From the NCBI GenBank assembly GCA_020852775.1, contig JADZAD010000016.1, positions 1 through 5,795 of the forward strand: a stretch of 5,795 bases of DNA, written 5' to 3'. Numbering within the stretch: the first letter of the stretch is position 1; every line of letters begins with the position of its first letter. The notes below the pieces were generated by a model that was not told the origin of the DNA, ran no database searches, and saw only the letters and a list, made by a program, of their open reading frames with translations. A program made the translations under genes and the position numbers. The DNA is from Anaerolineae bacterium. Lineage in GTDB: Bacteria > Chloroflexota > Anaerolineae > Aggregatilineales > UBA3940. Shown here one piece after another: positions 1-5,619 of this stretch.

Positions 1-232
1 CTCACTGGTGGGCCTGCTCGCTGACCCGATCACGGTGGGCACTTCAGTCGTCTGGACAGTGATCAAGGACTACGACGGCGGCAGGGTCTATCTGAGCGGG
101 CTGGAAGCAGGGAGCGGGCTGGAGCAGATCCGGCTTGAGATCGGAGATGATCCCTCCGTCCTCTACCAGATAGCTGCCCGCGGGCAGCGCGTCTACCTCA
201 TGGGGGAGAGCCTGCGCGCTTACGGATATTAG
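1..232 (+). CDS. C-terminal end of an unrecognised protein (5' partial)
   Basis: The reading frame is open from the left edge (first full codon at 2) to a TAG at 230-232, so this is most likely the last 77 or so codons of a gene that begins outside the window. A GTG at 8 could be a start, but no Shine-Dalgarno can be checked upstream. The visible protein is mixed polar and hydrophobic, with alternating beta-type stretches (VVWTVIKDYDGGRVYLSGL, then QIRLEIGDDPSVLYQIAARG) and the end ESLRAYGY. I see no cysteine, metal motif, signal peptide or clear membrane segment. I do not recognise the family and assign no function. It is followed by a hairpin and by the convergent fprA. Coding is supported by the long open frame with good codon structure up to the stop. 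Confidence 0.6.
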   Translation, partial: SLVGLLADPITVGTSVVWTVIKDYDGGRVYLSGLEAGSGLEQIRLEIGDDPSVLYQIAARGQRVYLMGESLRAYGY

Positions 233-242
233 GCGAACGAAA

Positions 243-272
243 GACGGGCCGCCCGATCATGGACGGCCCGTC
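243..272 (-). terminator. Intrinsic terminator hairpin downstream of fprA
   Basis: A perfect 9-bp inverted repeat (GACGGGCCG at 243-251 and CGGCCCGTC at 264-272) encloses a 12-base loop. Read on the minus strand, the stem is followed by TTTCGTT, a modest U-rich tail, and it lies 25 bases past the fprA stop. Read on the plus strand, it lies 10 bases past the left-edge gene but is followed by AACAGG with no T run. It is therefore best called the fprA terminator. Some bidirectional use between the two converging genes is possible. Confidence 0.7.
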
Positions 273-297
273 AACAGGCCTATGTGTATCGGGCGAA

Positions 298-1719
298 TCA
301 GTCGCCGACTGGTTCGGCCTCGGGCCGGGCGCCAAGTGCTGCCAGCATCTCATCGACGGTTGTCAGCTTTACCCGCGGACGGCCCATTTCAGCCCCGATG
401 GCCTGCTCAAGCGCATCGAGCCTGCGCCAGTCATCGAATGTCACCCAGCGCACGCCACGTTCTTTCAGCAAGGCTTCCAGCTCGGTACGTTCTGGCGTGG
501 CGGGGGTGAGCACCTGCCCGGCCTCAAGGTCTTCAAGGAGCGCGTTCACTGTCTCAATCGAATCCGGCTTGTTCGTGCCGATTACGCCGCTGGGACCGCG
601 CTTGATCCAGCCAACGACGTAGTCACCGACGACACGTTCGCCCTCCGGGACATGCGTCATCACCCGCCCGGCGTGGTGTGGAATCGTGCCCCATGAATGA
701 TTGAAGGGCACACCGGGTAGTTCCACCCCACGGTAGCCAACCGACCGGAATACCAGCCCGACCGGGATTGTCTCAAACTGATCGGTAGGGTGCGCGGTAA
801 GCCTGCCGCTTTCATCGAGGATCAACTCATTGCGGACAAGCCTGATCGCCTCAACCCGATTCTTGCCAATGATCTCGACTGGCGAGAAAAGGAAGCGCAA
901 TACGATCCGATGCTTCCGGCCCCCGGGTGTGCGGGCAGCAAATTCGTGGAGGTATTCGAGATTCTTCGCAGCCACTTTGTCTTCACCGGCCCCGATGATC
1001 GCTTCACTGGCCGGGTCGAGTTCGAGGTCTTCAGGAAATGCCACCACATCAGTGTCCTGAAGCTCACCGAGTTCCTTGATCTCCGGATTTGTGAAGGCCG
1101 CCTGTACCGGGCCGCGCCGCCCGATGATGGTGATCGTTCTGACCCGGCTCTTCTCAAGCGCCTGCAGGGCATGCTCCGCGATATCAGTCTGGTGTAATTC
1201 ATCCAGCGAGCGCGCCAGGATGCGGGCCACGTCCATCGCTACGTTGCCTACCCCGATCACAGCGACGCTTTCCTGCGAAAGGTCGAAATAGCAGTCCCGG
1301 AAATCCGGATGGCCGTTATACCAGGCAACGAACTCGGTAGCAGGGTGGCTGCCGGGCAGGTCTTCACCGGGGACACCGAGCTGGCGGTCGGTCTGCGCGC
1401 CAGTCGCGTAGATCACGGCGTGGTACAGCCTGCCGATGTCCTCACGAGTGATGTCTCTGCCGAACTCGACGTGCCCGTAAAAGCGAAAGCCCGGATGTTC
1501 GGCGGTCTTCTCATAGACTTTGGTCACCGTCTTGATCTTCTGGTGGTCAGGCGCGACGCCGCCACGCACCAGCCCGAAGGGGGTCGGAAGCCGGTCGAAC
1601 ATGTCCACCTCAACCGTGAGATCCTTCTGCTTGAGAAGATGCTCGGCGGCGTAGAAGCCGGACGGGCCAGAGCCGATAATTGCAACACGCAGGGGGTGAG
1701 ACACACTGCCAGGTTTCAT
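298..1719 (-). CDS. fprA: Ferredoxin/flavodoxin-NADP+ reductase, adrenodoxin-reductase type (FprA)
   Basis: A 473-residue FAD enzyme that moves electrons between NADPH and a ferredoxin-like carrier in the cytoplasm. Near the N-terminus is the FAD dinucleotide motif GSGPSG (residues 16-21), followed by the family signature PFGLVRGGVAPDH (47-59). The NADP domain carries GVGNVAMDVAR (156-166) and the arginine pair in IIGRRGPVQ (201-202), which in this family binds the 2'-phosphate of NADPH. The C-terminal FAD-contact block GWIKRGPSGVIGTN (370-383) is intact. The length matches actinobacterial FprA and mitochondrial adrenodoxin reductase, and no key residue looks lost. The ATG at 1719 is preceded by GAGAAGG (1723-1729), although the spacing is short at 3 bases. 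No ferredoxin gene is adjacent, so the partner is unknown. It has its own promoter and terminator and is probably monocistronic. An additional electron-transfer role, for example supporting a P450 or heme oxygenation, cannot be judged from here. Confidence 0.95.
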   Translation of the reverse strand: MKPGSVSHPLRVAIIGSGPSGFYAAEHLLKQKDLTVEVDMFDRLPTPFGLVRGGVAPDHQKIKTVTKVYEKTAEHPGFRFYGHVEFGRDITREDIGRLYHAVIYATGAQTDRQLGVPGEDLPGSHPATEFVAWYNGHPDFRDCYFDLSQESVAVIGVGNVAMDVARILARSLDELHQTDIAEHALQALEKSRVRTITIIGRRGPVQAAFTNPEIKELGELQDTDVVAFPEDLELDPASEAIIGAGEDKVAAKNLEYLHEFAARTPGGRKHRIVLRFLFSPVEIIGKNRVEAIRLVRNELILDESGRLTAHPTDQFETIPVGLVFRSVGYRGVELPGVPFNHSWGTIPHHAGRVMTHVPEGERVVGDYVVGWIKRGPSGVIGTNKPDSIETVNALLEDLEAGQVLTPATPERTELEALLKERGVRWVTFDDWRRLDALEQAIGAEMGRPRVKLTTVDEMLAALGARPEAEPVGD

Positions 1720-1743
1720 TGACCTTCTCGCGATTAGTATCCA

Positions 1744-1762
1744 GGCTCATTACAGGTGAGCC
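1744..1762 (-). other. Hairpin in the fprA 5' leader
   Basis: GGCTCA (1744-1749) and TGAGCC (1757-1762) form a perfect 6-bp inverted repeat around a 7-base loop. It lies inside the predicted 5' untranslated leader of fprA, with its proximal edge about 24 bases before the ATG. It could shape the leader or be an operator half-site pair. It has no U-tract, so it is not a plain terminator. The short stem keeps confidence low. Confidence 0.35.
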
Positions 1763-1766
1763 CGCA

Positions 1767-1777
1767 GTTTCCGAAAC
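1767..1777. promoter_or_regulatory. 11-bp palindrome just downstream of the predicted fprA transcription start
   Basis: GTTTCCGAAAC is a perfect palindrome around a central C. It falls about 5 to 15 bases inside the transcript predicted from the -10 at 1789-1794, a usual position for a repressor operator. No regulator gene is visible nearby, so its use as an operator is only an inference from symmetry and position. Confidence 0.35.
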
Positions 1778-1788
1778 AAAACGCCGCT

Positions 1789-1818
1789 ATTATACACCCA
1801 AATGGTAAGGATTCTCAG
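1789..1818 (-). promoter_or_regulatory. Predicted sigma-70-type promoter of fprA
   Basis: On the minus strand a perfect TATAAT -10 (1789-1794) is preceded, after an 18-base spacer, by CTGAGA (1813-1818), a 4-of-6 match to TTGACA. Transcription would begin near 1782, giving a leader of about 63 bases before the ATG at 1719. A consensus -10 in the only sizeable gap upstream of fprA makes this the most convincing promoter in the window. The -35 call is weak. Confidence 0.65.
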
Positions 1819-1832
1819 GGGAGATTTCCCCT
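1817..1832. promoter_or_regulatory. Dyad overlapping the fprA -35 and lying downstream of rsmG
   Basis: AGGGGA (1817-1822), a four-base loop GATT, and TCCCCT (1827-1832) form a perfect 6-bp inverted repeat. It lies 40 bases beyond the rsmG stop and overlaps the candidate fprA -35 by two bases. No U-run follows on either strand, so it does not look like a standard intrinsic terminator. It could be an operator for fprA, or a weak or factor-assisted end of the rsmG transcript. Confidence 0.4.
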
Positions 1833-1872
1833 ATGATGAACCCTGTACCCGGTGAATCAGTTATGCGGGAGA

Positions 1873-2595
1873 TCAACTCTGCGAGATCGGGCGGCTGGCA
1901 GGCAGGCCGACACGCCGGGGGTAGCCGGGAGGTGTCCTGCGGGCTTTGCGGAGATCAATCAGATAGTGCGTGCGGTCAAGACCAGGCAATTGTACCGGGG
2001 TGATCCCTGCGGGTTCCCCGCCAAGCACCTCGATGGCCCGTGCAGCCTCCTCCAGTTCACGCCGGGCGCTCTCACCCTTCTGGACCAGGCAGTGGCCGCC
2101 AACGCGCACCAGTGGCAGAAGGTATTCGGCCAACACCGGCATCCCGGCAACCGCCCGCGCCAGCGCCCAGTCATACTGCTCGCGGTGCTGACGGTTTGCG
2201 CCCAGCGTCTCAGCCCGCTCCGTGACGATTGCCACATCTGGCATATCCAGCCGCCGGCAGAGGTGCTTGAGGAAGGCGGTCTTTTTTCCAACCGAGTCGG
2301 CCAGCGTCAGGCGGATCCCCGGGAAAGCGATTCGTAGCGGCAGGCCAGGGAAGCCCGCGCCCGATCCTACGTCGATGATCCGCAGCCCCTCATACGGGGG
2401 TTGGATGACCAGTAGGCAGCTCAACGAATCCGCAAAATGCCGGACAATCACCTCGTCAGGGTCGGTGATACCGGTCAGGTTGGTTTGTGCGTTCCACGCC
2501 AGCAGTTCATTCAGATAGACCTGAAACTGCTCTGTCTGGGATGGAGACAGGTGCAGCGGCATGAACCCGGAGACGATCGCGGCCAGTTTCTGCAT
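1873..2595 (-). CDS. rsmG: 16S rRNA (guanine-N7) methyltransferase RsmG (GidB)
   Basis: RsmG uses S-adenosylmethionine to methylate N7 of G527 in the 530 loop of 16S rRNA; in many bacteria its loss gives low-level streptomycin resistance. The 240-residue protein shows WNAQTNLTGITDPDEVIVRHFADSL (34-58), the SAM-binding glycine motif DVGSGAGFPG (75-84), an acidic LADS (98-101), and later ARAVAGMP and VQKGES blocks, all typical of the family. The frame stays open to an ATG at 2676, but that start would overlap the upstream gene by 77 bases and add 27 residues unlike RsmG. From the ATG at 2595 the protein lines up with the usual MxxKL opening helix, so I chose that start. It has no strong Shine-Dalgarno and lies four bases after the upstream lipoprotein stop, consistent with coupled translation. 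The arginine/proline-rich tail (TPPGYPRRVGLPASRP) resembles tails I associate with Gram-positive and Chloroflexota RsmG. Confidence 0.96.
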   Translation of the reverse strand: MQKLAAIVSGFMPLHLSPSQTEQFQVYLNELLAWNAQTNLTGITDPDEVIVRHFADSLSCLLVIQPPYEGLRIIDVGSGAGFPGLPLRIAFPGIRLTLADSVGKKTAFLKHLCRRLDMPDVAIVTERAETLGANRQHREQYDWALARAVAGMPVLAEYLLPLVRVGGHCLVQKGESARRELEEAARAIEVLGGEPAGITPVQLPGLDRTHYLIDLRKARRTPPGYPRRVGLPASRPISQS

Positions 2596-2599
2596 AAGA

Positions 2600-3472
2600 T
2601 CAGCGGGGAAAGTTCCCGAAATGGGAACCGGTAGAAACGCCGGGATCAGCTCCCAGCGCATAGACCGTGGCTCCATCCGGAGCGACCATCATCCAGCCAC
2701 CTTCGAAGCTCAGCCACTGGGACGTATAGAACTGCTCCGGGCCGTTGGCCCAGCCCAGCGCCTCACGCACGAAGCCGTTGTTGCGCCACGCCTTGCCAAA
2801 TCCGCGGACTGGCTGGGAGAGGCCATCCGGGGGCACGAGTGAGGCGTCGCTCTCTGACTCACCTTCCTGCCAGGTGTCCGTGATGCGCCACCACGTATCG
2901 GTGGCCTGGCCCTGCCGGATCGAAGAGAGTGAGATGATGAAGATGTTTCGGTCGCTCTGCCGCCAGAACATGATGCCACGCTCAAACGGCTGGTAGACGC
3001 CGTCAAATCCCTGAGTTGCGCCAGCCGGGCAGCGCAATGTCTCACGGACGATCTCGATGTTCTGCCAGGCCGGGGTGAAGGGCATCGGCGGTGTCTGGGC
3101 ACAGCCCGCGGCGCCCGGGGCCTCCACCGTTCCGGGGCCTCCTCCAACGCTCCCGCCCGCGCCCGGCGGGCGCGGCGTCGGTGCGAATTCGCCAATTGGT
3201 AGCGTCGGTTGGAGCAGGATCACGACTGTCGGCAGCGGCAGGGTCGGCTCCGGAGAGCCCGAAAAACCCACGATGGTCTGGGTCGGCAGGGGTGTGGGCG
3301 AGAGCTGAAGGGTCGCCAGAGCCTTGCCCGGCGTGGCGAACAGATCGGCTACCACGAACGGGTCTTCTGCCGGAGCTGCCTCACGTGGCTGGCAGGCGAC
3401 CGCCAGCATCAGCACGCCAACAAAGATGGGCAGCAGGGTAATCAAACGGTGAGGCAGCCGGGTTGGTTTCAC
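2600..3472 (-). CDS. Secreted lipoprotein with proline-rich linker and two LGFP-like modules
   Basis: Read from GTG 3472, the 290-residue product opens with a lipoprotein signal peptide: a positive n-region (KPTRLPHR), a hydrophobic core, and the lipobox LAVAC with the lipidated cysteine at 27. Residues about 28-122 form a Pro/Thr/Gly-rich linker. The C-terminal half holds two similar modules: NIEIVRETLRCPAG...VYQPFERGIMFW (about 138-182) and NNGFVREALGWANG...QWLSFEGGWMMV (about 231-275), resembling LGFP-type repeats found in envelope proteins. C124 and C148 could form a disulfide. An ATG at 3550 is in frame but would put 26 extra residues before the signal and run through a divergent promoter, so GTG 3472 is preferred. 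It has no Shine-Dalgarno; an extended -10 at 3480-3488 predicts a transcript starting almost at the GTG. It is probably co-transcribed with rsmG. The exact role is unknown; cell-surface or cell-wall contact is an inference. Confidence 0.82.
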   Translation of the reverse strand: MKPTRLPHRLITLLPIFVGVLMLAVACQPREAAPAEDPFVVADLFATPGKALATLQLSPTPLPTQTIVGFSGSPEPTLPLPTVVILLQPTLPIGEFAPTPRPPGAGGSVGGGPGTVEAPGAAGCAQTPPMPFTPAWQNIEIVRETLRCPAGATQGFDGVYQPFERGIMFWRQSDRNIFIISLSSIRQGQATDTWWRITDTWQEGESESDASLVPPDGLSQPVRGFGKAWRNNGFVREALGWANGPEQFYTSQWLSFEGGWMMVAPDGATVYALGADPGVSTGSHFGNFPR

Positions 3473-3479
3473 ACGGGCC

Positions 3480-3488
3480 AGTGTAGCA
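3480..3488 (-). promoter_or_regulatory. Predicted extended -10 promoter of the lipoprotein-rsmG operon
   Basis: On the minus strand TGC-TACACT matches an extended -10 (TGn plus a TATAAT-like hexamer). No good -35 is seen at the right distance. Transcription would start near 3473, next to the GTG at 3472, implying a leaderless mRNA. Confidence is moderate because TACACT departs from consensus at two positions. Confidence 0.45.
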
Positions 3489-3517
3489 AAAAGCCCGGCA
3501 TAAGGCCACCGGAGAAT

Positions 3518-3547
3518 GCGACAGGCAGATCGCGTTTTTGCTATACT
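3518..3547 (+). promoter_or_regulatory. Predicted promoter of the redoxin gene
   Basis: TGC-TATACT (3539-3547) is an extended -10. GCGACA (3518-3523), a 4-of-6 -35 match, lies 18 bases upstream of the hexamer. Transcription would begin near 3554, leaving a short leader of about 23 bases that contains the AGGAG at 3566-3570. The position directly before a well-formed ribosome binding site supports the call. Confidence 0.6.
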
Positions 3548-3576
3548 CATCGCAGATATTGTTACAGGAGTGTGCT

Positions 3577-4113
3577 ATGCAAGAACTCGTTGACCTGCCC
3601 GTCGGGGAGGCCCTGCCCGACTTCGCTCTTCCGGACGTGCTCTCAGGGAGTACGGCCAGCCTTCGTGACTTTGCTGGCAAGATCGTCGTGTTGAAGTTCT
3701 GGTCGGTTGAATGCCCGTGGTGCTCACACCATGACGCCTATCTCGTGGAGCAGGCGCCCCTCTGGGCACGGGAAGGTATCCGGCTGGTGCTGATCAACAG
3801 TAATGCCAATGAGACCCCGGAACAGATGCGCGCGAAAGCGAGCGAGATCGGCCTGCGTTGTGTGCCGATCCTGCACGACGAGGGCAACGTGGTCGCGGAT
3901 CAGTACGGTGCGTTGACTACGCCGCACCTGTTCATCGCCGGGCCGGATGGGCGGCTGCTGTACCGGGGAGCGATGGATGATCGCACCTTCCGCCAGCGTA
4001 CCGCCAGCGTGAATTACCTCGAACGTGTCCTCGATGCACTGAAGAGTGGCCAGCCTGCGCCCTACGAAGCGGTTCCTCCATATGGCTGCACGATCGTGCG
4101 ACAGATACAGTAG
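3577..4113 (+). CDS. Cytoplasmic thioredoxin-fold redoxin (AhpC/TSA or Prx-like type) with CPWC site
   Basis: A 178-residue thioredoxin-fold protein, probably a thiol-disulfide oxidoreductase or peroxiredoxin-like enzyme. The N-terminal block VGEALPDFALPDVLSG...ASLRDFAGKIVVLKFW (9-42) is typical of AhpC/TSA and TlpA-like redoxins. The active site is CPWC (46-49) within FWSVECPWC, and the cis-proline expected opposite it is in LTTPHLFI (P116). The tail PPYGCTI carries a further cysteine at 171 and resembles the end of the Prx-like-1 group. There is no signal peptide or membrane anchor, so it should act in the cytoplasm, unlike TlpA or ResA. The frame extends up to an ATG at 3538, but ATG 3577 has AGGAG at 3566-3570 with 6-base spacing, and the earlier ATG would lie inside the promoter. 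It is transcribed alone, divergent from the lipoprotein operon and convergent with the amidase. Substrate and reductant are unknown. Confidence 0.9.
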   Translation: MQELVDLPVGEALPDFALPDVLSGSTASLRDFAGKIVVLKFWSVECPWCSHHDAYLVEQAPLWAREGIRLVLINSNANETPEQMRAKASEIGLRCVPILHDEGNVVADQYGALTTPHLFIAGPDGRLLYRGAMDDRTFRQRTASVNYLERVLDALKSGQPAPYEAVPPYGCTIVRQIQ

Positions 4114-4136
4114 CCCTCCGGTTCAGCGGGCAGCCC

Positions 4137-5501
4137 CTATATCAGCGGGCGGCGCTGGTGCCAGTCCGTGATGGACTGGTAGGCGTGGGCAAGCTGGAGC
4201 AGGGCATCCACCCCCGGCGCGGCCAACTGCGCCCCGATCGGCAGGCCATCCTGATCAAAACCACAGGGCATTGAGAGTGACGGAAGCCCGCTCAGGCTGA
4301 ACGGGTAGGTAAAAGACAGGATCTGCTGCGTCGCAGATACGCCCTCACTGCCTTCAATAAGCGGTGCGGTCATAGACGTGGTAGGCAGCAGGAGGCAATC
4401 CACTGACTCACGAAACAGCCCGCGCAGCAGTGCGCGCCATTCACGCCCACGCTGGCGTGCCTGCGCGTATTCCGCGGCGCTGTGGCGCAGGGCAGCTTCC
4501 AGCCGCGCCCGCACGTCCGGGCCAAAGCGTTCCGGCTCGGCCCGCAGCCGCTCGGCATGATAGGCTGCGCCATCCGAGATGGCGATCAGCCCGGCAGCCC
4601 GGTGCACCGTGTCCATATCCGGAAGCCGGACATCACAAACCTCAACGCCCTGATCCTCCAGTGCTTCAGCCGCAGCGCGTACCGCGCCCGCCACTTCGGT
4701 GCCGGTGTTCATCCAGAAATAGTCGTCCAGAGGGATGCCGATCCGCAGGCCCCGGACAGGCTGGTCGAGGCTGTAATTGTGGCTGCTTGTCCGGTCGCAG
4801 AGCGTGTCCATCAGCACAGCGATGTCCTGCGCGCTGGCAGCCATCGGCCCGACCGTATCAAGCGTCCAGCTCAGGGGGATCGTGCCATCAGTGCTGATCT
4901 GGCCCTTGCCGGGGCGCAGGCCTGTCAACCCGCAGAAGGCTGCCGGGACCCGCACCGAGCCGCCTGTATCCGACCCCAGCGCCGCCGGACACATCCCGGC
5001 TATCACCGCCCCCGCGGAACCGCCGCTGCTGCCCCCGGTCATATGGGCAGGGTTCCACGGGTTACGCGCCGGGCCGTAATGGGGGTTCACGTTCGTCGCC
5101 CCGATGGCGAACTCATGCATATGTGTTTTACCGATGATGATCGCACCCGCCGCCTGAAGCCGTGTTACTGTTTCGGCGCTGCGGCTGGCAACCCGGCTGC
5201 GGAAGAAATCACTCCCGGCGGTGGCAGGCATCCCCTCCACGTCGAGCAGATCCTTAATCCCCACCGGAATACCATGCAGCGGCCCCCAGAGCGGCTCCCC
5301 GCGCGCGATCGATTTCGTTGCGTAGTCTGCCTCTTCGAGCGCCGTCTCGCGGCTGACATACAGGAACGCCTTAAGGCGCAGGTTGAGCGTGTCAATGCGG
5401 CTGAGACACGCCTCAACCAGTTCCAGTGGGGTGACCTGGCGCTCGTGAATCAGGCGTGACGCCTCGGAAAGGGTAAAGGTATGCGGAGAACTTGTCAGCA
5501 T
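4137..5501 (-). CDS. Amidase-signature family hydrolase
   Basis: A 454-residue amidase-signature enzyme that hydrolyses a C-N amide bond. The Ser-cisSer-Lys triad can be read directly: lysine K83 in GIPVGIKDLLDVEG, the cis-serine S158 in TGGSSGGSAG, and the nucleophile S182 in GSDTGGSVRVPA. The 24-residue spacing between the two serines matches that remembered for fatty acid amide hydrolase. The N-terminal helix region (LSEASRLIHERQVTPLELVEACLSRI) and the C-terminal PFSLSGLPSLSMPCGFDQDGLPIGAQL block are also typical. ATG 5501 is preceded by AGAAGGA with 6-base spacing. There is no signal peptide. It resembles GatA in the core, but no gatB or gatC is adjacent and the C-terminal half differs, so I call it a stand-alone amidase of unknown substrate. 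It converges on the redoxin with only 23 bases between the stops, where I see no convincing terminator. Confidence 0.94.
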   Translation of the reverse strand: MLTSSPHTFTLSEASRLIHERQVTPLELVEACLSRIDTLNLRLKAFLYVSRETALEEADYATKSIARGEPLWGPLHGIPVGIKDLLDVEGMPATAGSDFFRSRVASRSAETVTRLQAAGAIIIGKTHMHEFAIGATNVNPHYGPARNPWNPAHMTGGSSGGSAGAVIAGMCPAALGSDTGGSVRVPAAFCGLTGLRPGKGQISTDGTIPLSWTLDTVGPMAASAQDIAVLMDTLCDRTSSHNYSLDQPVRGLRIGIPLDDYFWMNTGTEVAGAVRAAAEALEDQGVEVCDVRLPDMDTVHRAAGLIAISDGAAYHAERLRAEPERFGPDVRARLEAALRHSAAEYAQARQRGREWRALLRGLFRESVDCLLLPTTSMTAPLIEGSEGVSATQQILSFTYPFSLSGLPSLSMPCGFDQDGLPIGAQLAAPGVDALLQLAHAYQSITDWHQRRPLI

Positions 5502-5582
5502 GCGGCATCCTTCTGCAGACGGTGAAGCCCGACCATCTCCCCCATATCATCACCCGATCGCCAGTTCGCGCGCAACATCCTG

Positions 5583-5596
5583 CCCGCCGGGGCGGG
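5583..5596. promoter_or_regulatory. GC-rich dyad between the divergent amidase and lipoprotein genes
   Basis: CCCGCC-GG-GGCGGG is a perfect inverted repeat in the middle of the 175-base divergent region. As RNA it would be a 5-bp stem with a four-base loop. It has no U-tract after it on either strand. Its place between divergent promoters suggests an operator, but GC-rich symmetry can arise by chance in this genome. Confidence 0.35.
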
Positions 5597-5602
5597 ATGT
5601 GT

Positions 5603-5608
5603 CTTATA
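5603..5608 (-). promoter_or_regulatory. Candidate -10 for the amidase
   Basis: TATAAG on the minus strand is the best -10-like hexamer upstream of the amidase. It would give a start near 5596 and a leader of about 95 bases. I see no good -35, so this is tentative. Confidence 0.25.
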
Positions 5609-5619
5609 AACAGGCTTTG

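Noticed and set aside
259..696. A 145-codon plus-strand frame, with others at 790-1197 and 1309-1722, antisense to fprA
   Set aside because: All are antisense shadows of a clearly conserved gene, with no ribosome binding site and no family resemblance. The first even starts inside the terminator loop.
2596..2676. Upstream ATG at 2676 as the rsmG start
   Set aside because: It would overlap the lipoprotein gene by 77 bases and add 27 residues absent from RsmG proteins. The ATG at 2595 aligns with the usual N-terminal helix.
3100..3190. GC-rich, repetitive-looking stretch as a possible DNA repeat or recombination site
   Set aside because: It encodes the Pro/Gly-rich linker of the lipoprotein, and the base composition follows from those codons.
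3473..3550. ATG at 3550 as the lipoprotein start
   Set aside because: It would place 26 residues before an otherwise standard signal peptide and would overlap the redoxin promoter. GTG 3472 gives a normal lipoprotein signal of 26 residues before the cysteine.
3538..3576. ATG at 3538 as the redoxin start
   Set aside because: It lies inside the extended -10 element. ATG 3577 has a well-spaced AGGAG and the redoxin similarity begins after it.
4114..4136. A terminator between the convergent redoxin and amidase genes
   Set aside because: The 23-base gap has only a GGGC-A-GCCC symmetry with too small a loop and no T-run, so I cannot support a terminator.
4482..5459. A 325-codon open frame on the plus strand, antisense to the amidase
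   Set aside because: It lies wholly inside the amidase gene, whose catalytic motifs are intact. Its product is rich in Arg/Pro/His/Gln with no recognisable domain, as expected for an antisense frame in GC-rich coding DNA.
4137..5501. Reading the amidase as GatA of the tRNA-dependent amidotransferase
   Set aside because: The shared core is common to the whole amidase-signature family. No gatB or gatC is adjacent, and the stretch after the catalytic lysine (GMPATAGSDFF) lacks the GatA-typical TCAS-like block.
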